DNA of 64,000 bases from Burkholderiales bacterium Ga0077543 (GTDB lineage Bacteria > Pseudomonadota > Gammaproteobacteria > Burkholderiales > Burkholderiaceae_C). The first letter of the stretch is position 1. Each line of letters opens with the position of its first letter. The notes beneath the pieces were generated by a model that worked only from the letters and a program-made list of their open reading frames with translations, was not told the origin of the DNA and did no database searches. The translations under genes and the position numbers were made by a program. The stretch lies in contig LNET01000030.1 of NCBI GenBank assembly GCA_001464055.1, forward strand, positions 1 through 64,000. The letters are read 5' to 3'. This document shows, in pieces, positions 46,145 through 55,082 of this stretch.

Positions 46145-47110
46145 CTAAAGCGGCCGGCTGCTGGGCTGGGCCCAGTAGAACCACTCGTGGCCGGGCAGGG
46201 CGCCGACGTCCGGGAAGACGATGTAGCCGTTGCGCGGGGCCAGCACCGCGCTGCCGTCGGCGCGCCGGGCGATGGCCTGGCCGGCGGCCACCGGGTCGAA
46301 GCTCTTCCACGCCTGCGTGAACTGGTCTTCGACATGGTGGCGGTCGATGACTTCCAGCAGCGTCAGGCATTCGAAGGGCTGGCGTGGCGGCTGCAGATCG
46401 ATGCCGCGGGCCAGGCCCAGCAGGGCCAGGGTCTGGCGGATGGCATGGTGCGCGACCTCGGGGCCGGCGGGGTCGTCGTGCTGGCCGCATTCCAGCGTGA
46501 CGCAGTAGCCGCCCTGTGAACGCATGTATTCGGTGGTGCCCACGCCATAGCCCGGGTCTTCGTGCACGGCGCCGGGCGTCAGGCCGCGGACGCGGCGGCG
46601 GGCCACGCCGTCGGCATAGGCCGCGAGCCAGCCGTCGACCACGCGCTGCACGCCCACGTGCCGGGCCAGCCGCGCTTCGGCGGCCTCGTGGGCGAAAGGT
46701 TCGAGTGCACCCTGGTTGTCGGCCGGGCCGCGCATCACGAAGGGCTGGCCGGGGCTGCGGAAGCTGTGCAGGTCCAGCAGCACGTCGTGCTCGGCCAGCA
46801 GCGGGCACAGCGCATTGGCGATGCGGTCCTCGAAGTCCTGCGGCGTGGCGGTGGGCTGCAGGCGGCGGTTGAGGTTGCGCTCGCCCATGCGGCGCATTTC
46901 GCGGTAGGCCAGCGGGTTGCACACCGGCACGAAGGTGACGCTGCCGCGCACGATGTCGATGTCGCCGCGCTCGATCTCGGCCAGCACGCGTTCGATGCCG
47001 AGGGTGCCGGCCACTTCGTTGCCATGCACCGCGCCGGTGACGATGAGCCTGGGCCCCGGCGCCAGGCCGGTGAAGCGGTGCGAACGTAGGTGGGCGGTCG
47101 AGATATTCAT
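46145..47110 (-). CDS. Succinylglutamate desuccinylase/aspartoacylase-family zinc hydrolase
   Basis: 321 residues. The zinc ligands lie in GAVHGNEVAG (H29, E32) and in LLDLHSFRSPGQPF. The substrate-binding arginines are in CNPLAYREMRRMGERNLNRRL, and the general base is in GYCVTLECGQH. AstE itself removes succinate from N-succinylglutamate in arginine catabolism, but no astA-D genes are present, so an N-acyl amino acid of another type is likely. Its start overlaps the purC stop by four bases (ATGA). Confidence 0.87.
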   Translation of the reverse strand: MNISTAHLRSHRFTGLAPGPRLIVTGAVHGNEVAGTLGIERVLAEIERGDIDIVRGSVTFVPVCNPLAYREMRRMGERNLNRRLQPTATPQDFEDRIANALCPLLAEHDVLLDLHSFRSPGQPFVMRGPADNQGALEPFAHEAAEARLARHVGVQRVVDGWLAAYADGVARRRVRGLTPGAVHEDPGYGVGTTEYMRSQGGYCVTLECGQHDDPAGPEVAHHAIRQTLALLGLARGIDLQPPRQPFECLTLLEVIDRHHVEDQFTQAWKSFDPVAAGQAIARRADGSAVLAPRNGYIVFPDVGALPGHEWFYWAQPSSRPL

Positions 47111-48030
47111 TCATCGCCCCCGCACAGGCGATGGCAGGCCTCGGCATAACGTTCGTAGACGCCGACGACGACCTCGTCGGGCAGGTCCAGGGCGGCCTGC
47201 TCGGCCCCGCCGGTGACGCCGGTGGACGCCAGCCAGTCGCGCAGCGGCTGCTTGTCCAGCGCATGGATGCGGCCCTGGGCCAGTTCGTCGGCCAGCCAGA
47301 AACGCGAGGAATCGGGCGTCAGCGCCTCGTCCATCAGCGTCAGGGTGCCGTTGTCGTCCAGGCCGAATTCGAACTTGGTGTCGGCGATGACGATGCCGCG
47401 CGTCAGCGCGAAGGCATGGGCCGCGCGGTACAGGCGGATGGCCGTGGTGCGCAGTTCTTCGGCACGGCCGGCACCGATCAGCGCCTGCAGTTGCTCGAAG
47501 CTGATGTTCTCGTCATGGTCACCCACCGCGGCCTTCGTGGCCGGGGTGAAGATGGGCTCGGCCAGCGGCGTGCTCATGCTCAGGCCGGCGGGCATGGGAA
47601 TGCCGCAGACGGTGCCGCTCTGCACGTATTCCTTCCAGCCCGAGCCCACCACGTAGCCGCGCACCACGGCTTCGCAGGGCAGCGGCTGCAGGCGCTTGAC
47701 CAGCATCGCCCGGCCCTCGACCTGCGGCACTTCGTCAGGCCTGACCACGCTCTCGGGCGCTTCGCCGCTCAGGTGGTTGGGCACGATGGCCGAGAGCCGG
47801 TCGAACCAGAACAGCGCCATCTGGGTGAGCAGCCGGCCCTTGCCGGGCACCGGCGCCTTCATCACCACGTCGAAGGCGCTCAGACGGTCGCTGGCGACCA
47901 TCAGCATGCGGTCGCTGCCGACGGCGTACAGGTCGCGCACCTTGCCACGGGCGATCAGCGGCAGGGACTTCAAGGTGGTGCTGGGCACCGCCGGCCCCAG
48001 GGCCTGCAGCGCCGCGGAGGGCTGGTTCAT
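47107..48030 (-). CDS. purC: Phosphoribosylaminoimidazole-succinocarboxamide synthase
   Basis: 307 residues from the ATG at 48030. Diagnostic SAICAR synthetase segments: ARGKVRDLY, LMVASDRLSAFDVVM, GKGRLLTQMALFWF, CEAVVRGYVVGSGWKEY, and IIADTKFEFGLDD (as IVIADTKFEFG), then MDEALTPDSSRFW. The enzyme joins aspartate to CAIR in purine synthesis. Translationally coupled to the aspartoacylase-like gene. This is the longer purC form usual in betaproteobacteria. Confidence 0.96.
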   Translation of the reverse strand: MNQPSAALQALGPAVPSTTLKSLPLIARGKVRDLYAVGSDRMLMVASDRLSAFDVVMKAPVPGKGRLLTQMALFWFDRLSAIVPNHLSGEAPESVVRPDEVPQVEGRAMLVKRLQPLPCEAVVRGYVVGSGWKEYVQSGTVCGIPMPAGLSMSTPLAEPIFTPATKAAVGDHDENISFEQLQALIGAGRAEELRTTAIRLYRAAHAFALTRGIVIADTKFEFGLDDNGTLTLMDEALTPDSSRFWLADELAQGRIHALDKQPLRDWLASTGVTGGAEQAALDLPDEVVVGVYERYAEACHRLCGGDE

Positions 48031-48120
48031 GGTGGTGGGCGCAAGGGCTGCGCGGGTGTGTCGCCAGGCCGGTATTCTGCGCGCCACGCCGGGCCGCACC
48101 ATGCCGGCCTGGGCCAGGCT

Positions 48121-48807
48121 TCAGCCCGCCAGCCGGGCGTTCTGCGGGAACATGGCCTGGCGCGCTGCATCGTCCATCTCGGTCTTGAAGCTGAACCGGG
48201 TCTTCAAGGCTTCGGCCCGCTGCGCCGCCGGGCGCGCGTTGACCTCGTCGAGCAAGCGCTTCACGTGCGGCAGGCCGGTCCAGGCTTCGGGGCCCAGGAT
48301 GAAGGGTACGGCGCGGGCCCAGCCCCACACCGCCATGTCGACCAGGGTGTAGCTGTTGCCCAGCATGTAGCGCTGCGCGCCCAGGCGCTCGTTCAGGATG
48401 CCCCAATGGCGCTGGGCCTCGAAGTCGTAGCGGTTCACGGCATAGGCCTTGGGTTCGGGCGCGAAGTGCTTGAAGTGCACCGCCTGCCCGGAATACGGGC
48501 CGATGCCGGTGGCCACGAACATCAGCCAGGAATGCATCTGCGCACGTGCTGCCGGGGTGGCTTCGGGCAGGAACTGGCCGGTCTTCTCGGCCAGATACAG
48601 CAGGATGGCGTTGCTGTCGAAGACCACGGCGTCACCGTCCACCAGCGCCGGTGTCTTGGCGTTCGGGTTGATGGCACGGAAGGCGGGCGCGTGTTGTTCG
48701 CCCTTGCGCGTGTCGACCGGCACCAGTTCGTAAGGCAGGCCGGTTTCCTCGAGATAAAGCGCCACCTTCAACGGGTTCGGGCTGGGGTGGTAGTACAGCT
48801 GGATCAT
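48121..48807 (-). CDS. Glutathione S-transferase
   Basis: 228 residues from the ATG at 48807, with AGGAG seven bases upstream. The N-terminal thioredoxin-like domain has YYHPSPNPLKVALYLEETG, NPNAKTPALVDGD and the glutathione-binding DSNAILLYLAEK. The C-terminal helical domain has YTLVDMAVWGWARAV. The length and pattern fit the YghU/Nu-related bacterial GSTs. It is divergent from the DUF4394 lipoprotein gene; the 121-base gap between them holds both promoters. Confidence 0.93.
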   Translation of the reverse strand: MIQLYYHPSPNPLKVALYLEETGLPYELVPVDTRKGEQHAPAFRAINPNAKTPALVDGDAVVFDSNAILLYLAEKTGQFLPEATPAARAQMHSWLMFVATGIGPYSGQAVHFKHFAPEPKAYAVNRYDFEAQRHWGILNERLGAQRYMLGNSYTLVDMAVWGWARAVPFILGPEAWTGLPHVKRLLDEVNARPAAQRAEALKTRFSFKTEMDDAARQAMFPQNARLAG

Positions 48808-48928
48808 CGTGGGCTCCTGCAAGACATGTGGACAAAGGCTCACCCGATTCTGGATGAATCCTCTTCAGGCCGCAGCCGCACGGGCCGATAGACAAGGAAC
48901 GTTCATCCGACCCCCTGCCTGCCACGCC

Positions 48929-49837
48929 ATGAGATCCGCCTCGTCGACCCGCCTCGCCCTGGCCACCGCCGCCACCTTGCTGCTGGCGGCCTGCGCCAGC
49001 ACGCCGCCCGAGCCCGTGGGCCCGAAAGCCAAGGAAGAGATCGTCGCCGTGAGCAGCGGCAACCAGCTGCTGCGCTTCAACGCCGGCCAGCCGCAGCAGG
49101 TGCGTGAGCGCCGGCCGCTGGCCGGCCTGCGCGCGGCCGAGCGCATCCTCGGCATCGACTTCCGCGTCGCCCGGGGCGAGCTCTACGCGCTGGGCGCGGT
49201 GGGCACGGCCGGCCAGCTGTACCGCATCGACATCGCCCAGGCGCGGGCACTGCCGGTGGGCACGGGCCTGCAGCTGCCGGCGGGTTCCGACCAGGCCGTC
49301 GACTGGGGCTTCGACTTCAACCCCACGGTGGACCGCATCCGCGTCGTCAACGACACCGGCGCCAACCTGCGCCTGCACCCCGACACCGGCGCGCAGGTCG
49401 ACGCCGACGCCGGCCAGCCCGGCCCGCAGGCCGACGGCCCGCTCGGCTACCAGGCCGGCGACCTGGCCGCGGGAAAGGCCGCGGCGATCGTGGCCGCGGG
49501 CTACACCTACAACCAGACCGACGACAAGATCACCACCAACTTCGCGCTGGACGGCGCCGCGGGCACGCTGGTGCACCAGGGCTCGAAGGAAGGCCTGCAG
49601 CCCGTCGTCTCGCCCAACACCGGCCGGCTGTTCACGGTGGGCAGCCTGGGCATCGGCCCCTTTGCCCACGCCACCCTGGACATCTCGGACCTTGCACCCA
49701 CGGCCTACAGCGGCATCCACGCGCGCGGCGCCAGGGCCACCCGCTGGTACCAGCTGGACCTGGTGACAGGCCGGGCCCGCTTCATCGGCACCGTGGGCGG
49801 CGGCGAGCCGCTGGTGGGGGCGGCGATCGAGCCCTGA
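48929..49837 (+). CDS. DUF4394 lipoprotein
   Basis: 302 residues from the ATG at 48929. A lipoprotein signal (LALATAATLLLAAC) puts the lipidated cysteine at residue 22. The DUF4394 beta-propeller-like domain follows: LLRFNAGQP, LGIDFRVARGELYALG, QLYRIDIAQA, WGFDFNPTVDRIRVV and AAGYTYNQTDD. Function of the family is unknown. It faces ldcA with a 20-base gap. Confidence 0.85.
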   Translation: MRSASSTRLALATAATLLLAACASTPPEPVGPKAKEEIVAVSSGNQLLRFNAGQPQQVRERRPLAGLRAAERILGIDFRVARGELYALGAVGTAGQLYRIDIAQARALPVGTGLQLPAGSDQAVDWGFDFNPTVDRIRVVNDTGANLRLHPDTGAQVDADAGQPGPQADGPLGYQAGDLAAGKAAAIVAAGYTYNQTDDKITTNFALDGAAGTLVHQGSKEGLQPVVSPNTGRLFTVGSLGIGPFAHATLDISDLAPTAYSGIHARGARATRWYQLDLVTGRARFIGTVGGGEPLVGAAIEP

Positions 49838-49857
49838 GCAGCGGGCCTGGGGGCCGT

Positions 49858-50820
49858 TCAGCTCCCTGCGCCGTTGCCGGCGCCAGCCGCGACCTGCCAG
49901 GCGAGGCTGCCGCCCGCGCCATCGGCCGGAACCTGCAGCCTGACGCGCCGCCCCAGCGGCAGCGGCCGATTCGGCGTGCCATGCCCTGCCGGCCAGCCGC
50001 CAAGCACCGGCTTGCCCAGGCCGCCCAGCATCTGCTGCAGCACGCCTTCGGGCGCCCCGCCTTCGGTGAAGCTGCCCAGCACGAAGCCGGCCACCGCATC
50101 CAGCACGCCGGCCAGGCGCAGCTGGGTCAGCAGGCGGTCGACGCGATAGGGTTCTTCGTTGATGTCTTCCAGGAACAGGATGGCGCCCTGCGCCGGCCAG
50201 GCCCAGGCCGTGCCCAGCAGCGCCGCCACCAGGCTGAGGTTGCCGCCGATCAGCGGCCCGCTGGCCGTGCCGGGCACGCGCAGGCCCGCCGGGTCCAGCG
50301 GTGGCGACCAGACCTCGCCCGCACGCACGCCGCGCTGCAGCAGCGCGAACAGCGCGTCGCGGTCGGCGCACGAAGCGGCGCTCATCACCGGCAGCAACAG
50401 GTCCGAAGCCGCCATCGGCGCGTGCAGGCTGGGCAGGCCCTGCCTGAACCACAGCGCGTGCAGCGCGGTGATGTCGCTGTAGCCCAGCAGCAGCTTGGGG
50501 TGGGCGCGCAGCAGCGCGGTGTCGATGCCGTCCAGCAGCCGCATGCAGCCGTAGCCGCCGCGCAGCGCGTGGATGGCCGCCACCTCGTCGTCGGCCAGCG
50601 CGGCGTGCAGGTCGGCCAGGCGCTGCGCATCGGGGCCGGCCAGGTAGCCGGTGTTCAGGCTGCAGCCGGGGTAGACGCGGCAGCGGTAACCGTGCCGTTC
50701 ATACAGCGCCGGCACCTGGGCCACGCGCTCGGGTGCCGCCGGGCCGGCCGGGGCGACGACGGCGATGAGGCTGCCCGGGGGCAGCGGCGGGAAGGCGTAG
50801 GCGGGGGGCGGAGCGTTCAT
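49858..50820 (-). CDS. ldcA: LD-carboxypeptidase (S66 family)
   Basis: 320 residues from the ATG at 50820. LdcA removes the terminal D-alanine from murein tetrapeptides in the cytoplasm during cell-wall recycling. The serine nucleophile is in LLLGYSDITAL, the glutamate in ILFLEDINEEPYRVDR, and the histidine in PAGHGTPNRPLPLG. AIHALRGGYGCMRLLDGID is also typical. The start overlaps the stop of the serine hydrolase gene by four bases (ATGA), so the two are coupled. Confidence 0.92.
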   Translation of the reverse strand: MNAPPPAYAFPPLPPGSLIAVVAPAGPAAPERVAQVPALYERHGYRCRVYPGCSLNTGYLAGPDAQRLADLHAALADDEVAAIHALRGGYGCMRLLDGIDTALLRAHPKLLLGYSDITALHALWFRQGLPSLHAPMAASDLLLPVMSAASCADRDALFALLQRGVRAGEVWSPPLDPAGLRVPGTASGPLIGGNLSLVAALLGTAWAWPAQGAILFLEDINEEPYRVDRLLTQLRLAGVLDAVAGFVLGSFTEGGAPEGVLQQMLGGLGKPVLGGWPAGHGTPNRPLPLGRRVRLQVPADGAGGSLAWQVAAGAGNGAGS

Positions 50821-52016
50821 CGGAATTGCGTGGCCAGGGCATGCAGCGCCGCGCCCAGCGCGGGCAGACGCCAGGTGGTGGCGCATTCGGGCACGGCCGC
50901 GTAGCGCCGGCCCAGGCTGGTGAGTGCGGCGACGATGTAGTGCGCGCCTTCAGCGCCGTCTGTGCCCGGAATGCCTGTGCGCACGATGCCGGCGTCGGAA
51001 GCGTAGTTGTCGGTGGTGCCGGTCTTGTGCGCAAAGGCCGGCGCATCGGGCAAGCCCGGCACCCAGCCCGGCAGGCCGCGCAGGCTGCCGCTGGACAGCA
51101 CCTCGTCGAGCGTCTGCGCCGCCAGCAGCGCGCGCAGCGCGTCGCGTGTGGCGGGCTGCAGCAGGGGCGCGGTGCCCGGGGGCAGCCAGGGCGCGGGCGG
51201 AGCCTCGGCGTCCAGCAGCCAGAGCAGGCGCACCGTGTCCCAGGCCGTCATATGGATGTGGCCCACACCGGCGCCGTCGGCATTGCGCCAGCCGCCGGCC
51301 GGGGTGGTGTCGTTGAGTTGCAGCGTGGCCAGGCCATGCTGCACGAAGACGGCGTTGAGTGCATTGACCGGGCCGCCGAGCAGGCCCAGCCGGTGCAGCT
51401 GCGCCACGCAGGCATCGGTGGCCTCGTTGCTGCTGACGGTGATCATCGGCGCCAGGCTCGGCAGCAGCTCGTCCCAGCGGCACAGCCCGCGGTCCACCGC
51501 CAGACCCAGGCCCACCGCCACCATCAGCTTCAGCAAGGATGCCGGATACGGTGCGACGAAGCGCGCCGTGCCGGCACCGGCTGCGGGGCCGGCGTCGGTC
51601 AAGGGCGCCCAGGTCATCTGCTTCCAGCTGCGCCCGGCCTGCCAGGCTGGCGACTGGCCCTTCGCGTCCTGCAGGTCGGCGAGGAACTGCACGTCCTGCA
51701 CGGCACCGGCCCCGGGGCCGATGCGCGCCGCCCAGCCCAGCGGGTGTTCACGCGAGAACAGCACGTTGGCGAACTGCGGCGCGCCGCGCAGAGGGAACAC
51801 CACCAGCGCCAGGTCGATGCTGGGAAAGTGCGTGAGCGGCGCGCCGCCATGCCAGTGGTCAGCGGTGCGGCCGAAATCCTGCGCGCGGACGGCCTGCAGC
51901 AGCGCGGCGGACAGGCCGGCGCGCAGGTCGGGGCGACGCGGCCCGCGGGCCGGGGCGGTGGCCGGGTGGCTGTGGCCTCGGGGCCGGGGCCAGGGCCGAC
52001 TGTCGCGGAAGTTCAT
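50817..52016 (-). CDS. Serine hydrolase of the penicillin-binding/class A beta-lactamase fold
   Basis: 399 residues from the ATG at 52016. All three active-site elements are present in order: SxxK at S160-K163 (PASLLKLM), SxN at 195-197 (VSSNEATDA) and KTG at 331-333 (HKTGTTDN). No cleavable signal peptide is visible, and the first 50 residues are Arg/Pro-rich and poorly defined, so the true start may be downstream or export non-classical. It could be a murein endopeptidase/carboxypeptidase or a beta-lactamase-like enzyme. The coupling to ldcA favours muropeptide processing over resistance. Confidence 0.82.
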   Translation of the reverse strand: MNFRDSRPWPRPRGHSHPATAPARGPRRPDLRAGLSAALLQAVRAQDFGRTADHWHGGAPLTHFPSIDLALVVFPLRGAPQFANVLFSREHPLGWAARIGPGAGAVQDVQFLADLQDAKGQSPAWQAGRSWKQMTWAPLTDAGPAAGAGTARFVAPYPASLLKLMVAVGLGLAVDRGLCRWDELLPSLAPMITVSSNEATDACVAQLHRLGLLGGPVNALNAVFVQHGLATLQLNDTTPAGGWRNADGAGVGHIHMTAWDTVRLLWLLDAEAPPAPWLPPGTAPLLQPATRDALRALLAAQTLDEVLSSGSLRGLPGWVPGLPDAPAFAHKTGTTDNYASDAGIVRTGIPGTDGAEGAHYIVAALTSLGRRYAAVPECATTWRLPALGAALHALATQFR

Positions 52017-52030
52017 GCGCGCCGGCTTCG

Positions 52031-53011
52031 TCAAGCCTGCACCACGTGGCAGGCCACGCGCCGGCCACCCACGTCGCGCAGCACCGGTGCTTCTTCGCGG
52101 CAGCGCGGCTGCACCCAGGGGCAACGCGTATGGAAGCTGCACCCCGCAGGCGGCGCCAGCGGGCTGGGCAGTTCGCCCACCAGCGGCACGCGGGTGCGGC
52201 GCTGCGCCGCGTGCAGCACCGGCACCGCGCCCAGCAGGGCCTGCGTGTAGGGATGCAGCGGCTGGCCCAGCACGGCGTCCTTCGGGCCTTGCTCGACGGC
52301 CGCGCCCAGGTACATCACCAGCACCTCGTGCGCCACGTGCTGCACCACCGACAGGTTGTGGCTGACGAAGACATAGGCGGTGCCGGTCTCGTCCTGCAGG
52401 TCCATGAACAGATTCAGGATCTGCGCCTGGATGCTCACGTCCAGCGCCGAAGTGGGTTCGTCGGCCACCACGGTGGCCGGCCCCGGCATCATCGCCCGCG
52501 CAATGGCCACGCGCTGGCGCTGGCCGCCGCTGAACATGTGCGGGTAACGCTGCGCGTGCTCTGGCCGCAGGCCCACGCGCTGCAGCATCTGCTGCACACG
52601 CTCGCTGCGTTCGGCCGCGCCGAGATCATCGAAATTGATCAGCGGCTCGGCCAGGGCCGCAGCGATGCTCTTGCGCGGGTTGAGCGATGCAAAGGGGTTC
52701 TGGAACACCATCTGCACGCGCCGGCGCAGGCGGCGGCGCGTGGCCTCGTCGGCGCTGGCGATGTCGACGCCGTCGAGCTGCAGCGCGCCGCCGCTGGGTG
52801 GCTCGATCAGCGTCAGCACACGCGCCAGCGTGCTCTTGCCGCACCCCGACTCACCCACCACCGCCAGCGTGCGGCGCGGCGGCAGCGTGAACGACACGCC
52901 GTTGAGGGCGCGCACGGTGGCCGGGGCGCGCCACATGCCGCGGCCGACGCGGTAGTGGCGCGACAGTTCGTCGGCCTGCAGGGCCAGGGCAGGGACAAGC
53001 TTCTCAGCCAT
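52031..53011 (-). CDS. dppF: Peptide ABC transporter ATP-binding protein, DppF type
   Basis: 326 residues. Walker [14 protein letters not shown]-loop [14 protein letters not shown], signature [14 protein letters not shown], and Walker [14 protein letters not shown]. The oligopeptide C-terminal motif with cysteines ([18 protein letters not shown]) is present. Its start overlaps the end of the dppD-type gene by eight bases. It energises import by the dppB/dppC-type permeases encoded upstream. Confidence 0.9.
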   Translation of the reverse strand: MAEKLVPALALQADELSRHYRVGRGMWRAPATVRALNGVSFTLPPRRTLAVVGESGCGKSTLARVLTLIEPPSGGALQLDGVDIASADEATRRRLRRRVQMVFQNPFASLNPRKSIAAALAEPLINFDDLGAAERSERVQQMLQRVGLRPEHAQRYPHMFSGGQRQRVAIARAMMPGPATVVADEPTSALDVSIQAQILNLFMDLQDETGTAYVFVSHNLSVVQHVAHEVLVMYLGAAVEQGPKDAVLGQPLHPYTQALLGAVPVLHAAQRRTRVPLVGELPSPLAPPAGCSFHTRCPWVQPRCREEAPVLRDVGGRRVACHVVQA

Positions 53012-54026
53012 GGCTGCTGGCCTTCGATGGCGGTGGCGGTGGCGGTGGCGCTGGCGACGGTGGTGACGGAGCCGACGACGTTCCCAGCGGAAAGTGGCAG
53101 CGCACCCCGGCCTGCAGCGCCGGCCGCTCGCTCAGGCACCGGGCCTGCACCTGCGGGCAGCGCGGCGCCAGCAGGCAGCCCGCGGGGCGGTCGTATTGCC
53201 CAGGCACGATGCCAGGCAGGGCCTGCAGGCGGCGCTGGCCGGCACTGTGTTCGGGCAGGGCAGCCAGCAGCGCGGCGGTGTAGGGGTGGCGCGGCCGCGT
53301 GAAGAGATCGTCGGCCAGGCCGGTTTCCACCACCTGGCCGGCGTACATCACGGCCACGCGGTGCGGGCAGCGACTGGCCATCTCGGCCACCACGGCCAGG
53401 TCGTGGGTGATCAGCACCAGGGCCAGGTTCTGCTGCTGCTGCAGGCGTGTCAGCAGGTCCATCACTTGCGCCTGGATGGTGACGTCGAGCGCGGTGGTGG
53501 GCTCGTCGGCGATCAACAGGCGCGGCTTGCAGGCCATGGCCATGGCGATCATCACGCGCTGGTTCATGCCGCCGCTGAGCTGGTGCGGGTAATTGCCCAG
53601 CCGGCTTTTCGGCGCGGGAATCTCCACCTGCTCGAACAGTTCCAGCACCCGCGCTTCCAGCGCCGCGCCGCGCAGGCCCAGGTGCACACGCAGCACCTCG
53701 CGCACCTGGTCGCCCACGGTGTGGCTGGGGTTCAGGCTGTTCAGCGCGTCCTGGAACACCATCGCGATGTCCTTGCCGACGATCTGCCGCCGCGCCCGCG
53801 GCGACAGGCCCAGCAGATCGTGGCCGTCGAAGCGCAAGGCGTCGGCGCTGACGACGCCGGGCGCGTCGATCAGGCCCATCAGCGCCATCATCGACACGCT
53901 CTTGCCGCTGCCCGATTCGCCCACCACGGCGAGCAGCTCGCCCGGGTCGACGGCCAGGTCGACGCCGTCGACGGCGGTGAAGCCACCGAAGCGGACGCGC
54001 AGGTTGCGGATGTCGAGCAACGTCAT
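53004..54026 (-). CDS. dppD: Peptide ABC transporter ATP-binding protein, DppD type
   Basis: 340 residues from the ATG at 54026. Walker [15 protein letters not shown], signature [15 protein letters not shown], Walker [15 protein letters not shown], and the cysteine-rich C-terminal motif ([17 protein letters not shown]). The last ~30 residues are an unusual Ser/Pro tail including a run of seven prolines encoded by a GGTGGC-type microsatellite on the plus strand. It is separated from dppC by 151 bases with stem-loops. Confidence 0.9.
   Translation of the reverse strand: MTLLDIRNLRVRFGGFTAVDGVDLAVDPGELLAVVGESGSGKSVSMMALMGLIDAPGVVSADALRFDGHDLLGLSPRARRQIVGKDIAMVFQDALNSLNPSHTVGDQVREVLRVHLGLRGAALEARVLELFEQVEIPAPKSRLGNYPHQLSGGMNQRVMIAMAMACKPRLLIADEPTTALDVTIQAQVMDLLTRLQQQQNLALVLITHDLAVVAEMASRCPHRVAVMYAGQVVETGLADDLFTRPRHPYTAALLAALPEHSAGQRRLQALPGIVPGQYDRPAGCLLAPRCPQVQARCLSERPALQAGVRCHFPLGTSSAPSPPSPAPPPPPPPSKASSHG
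53027..53052 (-). repeat. GGTGGC microsatellite encoding a proline run
   Basis: Tandem GGTGGC/GGCGGT units on the plus strand that encode consecutive prolines in the C-terminal tail of the DppD-type ATPase. Confidence 0.7.
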
Positions 54027-54177
54027 GAGGTGGCCGCGTGCGGCAAGATGTCGGCGGTCGCCCTGCGGATAGCCAAGTCGACAGGCGTGACCGAAGCCAA
54101 GCCCTGGCACGGATCCGGCTCTGCCGGTCCGTCGCCAGAGCCCCCTTGGGGGGTAGCGACCGAAGGGAGCTTGGGGG
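54027..54177 (-). other. Intergenic segment inside the dpp operon with two stem-loops (possible dispersed repeat)
   Basis: This 151-base gap lies between the dppC and dppD genes, which are elsewhere nearly touching. A hairpin is possible at 54109-54132 (ACGGATCCGG/CCGGTCCGT), and a C-run/G-run pair (CCCCCTTGGGGGG) at 54141-54153 leads into TAGCGACCGAAGGGAGC and a G-run. A similar G/C-run motif with GCTCCCTTCGGTCGCTA is, from memory, scattered through comamonad and Rubrivivax-like genomes. No second copy was found in this window. Confidence 0.45.
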
Positions 54178-55065
54178 TCAACTTCCCACCCTCAGCTTCG
54201 GGTCCAGCGCATCGCGCAGCCCGTCGCCCATCAGGTTGATGGCCAGCACCGTCACCAGGATGGTCAGCCCAGGAATCGTCACGACCCAGGGCGCACGTTC
54301 GATGTAGTCGCGTGCCGCGCTCAGCATGCTGCCCCACTCGGGGGTGGGTGCCTGCACGCCCAGGCCCAGGAAGCCCAGCGCGGCGGTTTCCAGGATGGCA
54401 CTGCTGAAGGACAGCGTGGCGTTCACGATCAGCGGCGCCAGGCAGTTCGGCAACACGGTGTCGAACATCAGCCGCGCCGTGCCCGAGCCGGCCACGCGGC
54501 TGGCGGTGACGTAGTCCTTGGACAGTTCGGCCAGCGCCGAACCCCGCACCAGGCGCACGTAGCCGGGCAGCGCGCCCACCGCGATGGCGATGACGGTGTT
54601 GACCAGGCCCGGCCCCAGGATGGTGATGACGCAGATGGCCAGCAGCAGGCCGGGCAGCGCCAGCAGCACGTCCATCACGCGCATGATCACCGGCGACAGC
54701 CAGCGCTGGAAGAAGGCCGCCAGCAGGCCCAGCACCACCCCCGGCACCAGGGCCAACAGCACCGCGGCCAGGCCGATCCACAGGCTGATGCGCGCGCCAT
54801 GCAGCAAACGGCTGAGCAGGCAGCGGCCCAGTTCGTCGGTGCCCAGCGGGAACTGCGCCAGGCCCGCGGCCTGCCAGGCCGGTGGGGTGAGCAGGTGATC
54901 GCGGAACTGCTGCACCGGGTCGTGCGGCGCCAGCCAGGGCGCCAGCACCGCGCCCAGCACCACGGCCGCGAACACGAAGAAGGCGATGAGCGCGCCGCGG
55001 TTGGCCGCGAAGGCGGTGACGAAGGCGCGAAAGGGCGAGGGCGGTTCCGTTGCGCCGGCCTTCAT
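54178..55065 (-). CDS. dppC: Peptide ABC transporter permease, DppC type
   Basis: 295 residues from the ATG at 55065. The first helix ([27 protein letters not shown]), [24 protein letters not shown], the coupling loop [20 protein letters not shown], and [19 protein letters not shown] are all canonical. The C-terminus [20 protein letters not shown] is diagnostic for DppC. It lies 17 bases after the DppB-type gene. Confidence 0.93.
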   Translation of the reverse strand: MKAGATEPPSPFRAFVTAFAANRGALIAFFVFAAVVLGAVLAPWLAPHDPVQQFRDHLLTPPAWQAAGLAQFPLGTDELGRCLLSRLLHGARISLWIGLAAVLLALVPGVVLGLLAAFFQRWLSPVIMRVMDVLLALPGLLLAICVITILGPGLVNTVIAIAVGALPGYVRLVRGSALAELSKDYVTASRVAGSGTARLMFDTVLPNCLAPLIVNATLSFSSAILETAALGFLGLGVQAPTPEWGSMLSAARDYIERAPWVVTIPGLTILVTVLAINLMGDGLRDALDPKLRVGS

Positions 55066-55082
55066 GCTGGCAGGCACGGCGC

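Noticed and set aside
50817-52016. Calling the serine hydrolase a resistance beta-lactamase
   Set aside because: The SxxK, SxN and KTG motifs fit, but the omega-loop glutamate motif could not be identified, there is no signal peptide, and the gene is coupled to ldcA.
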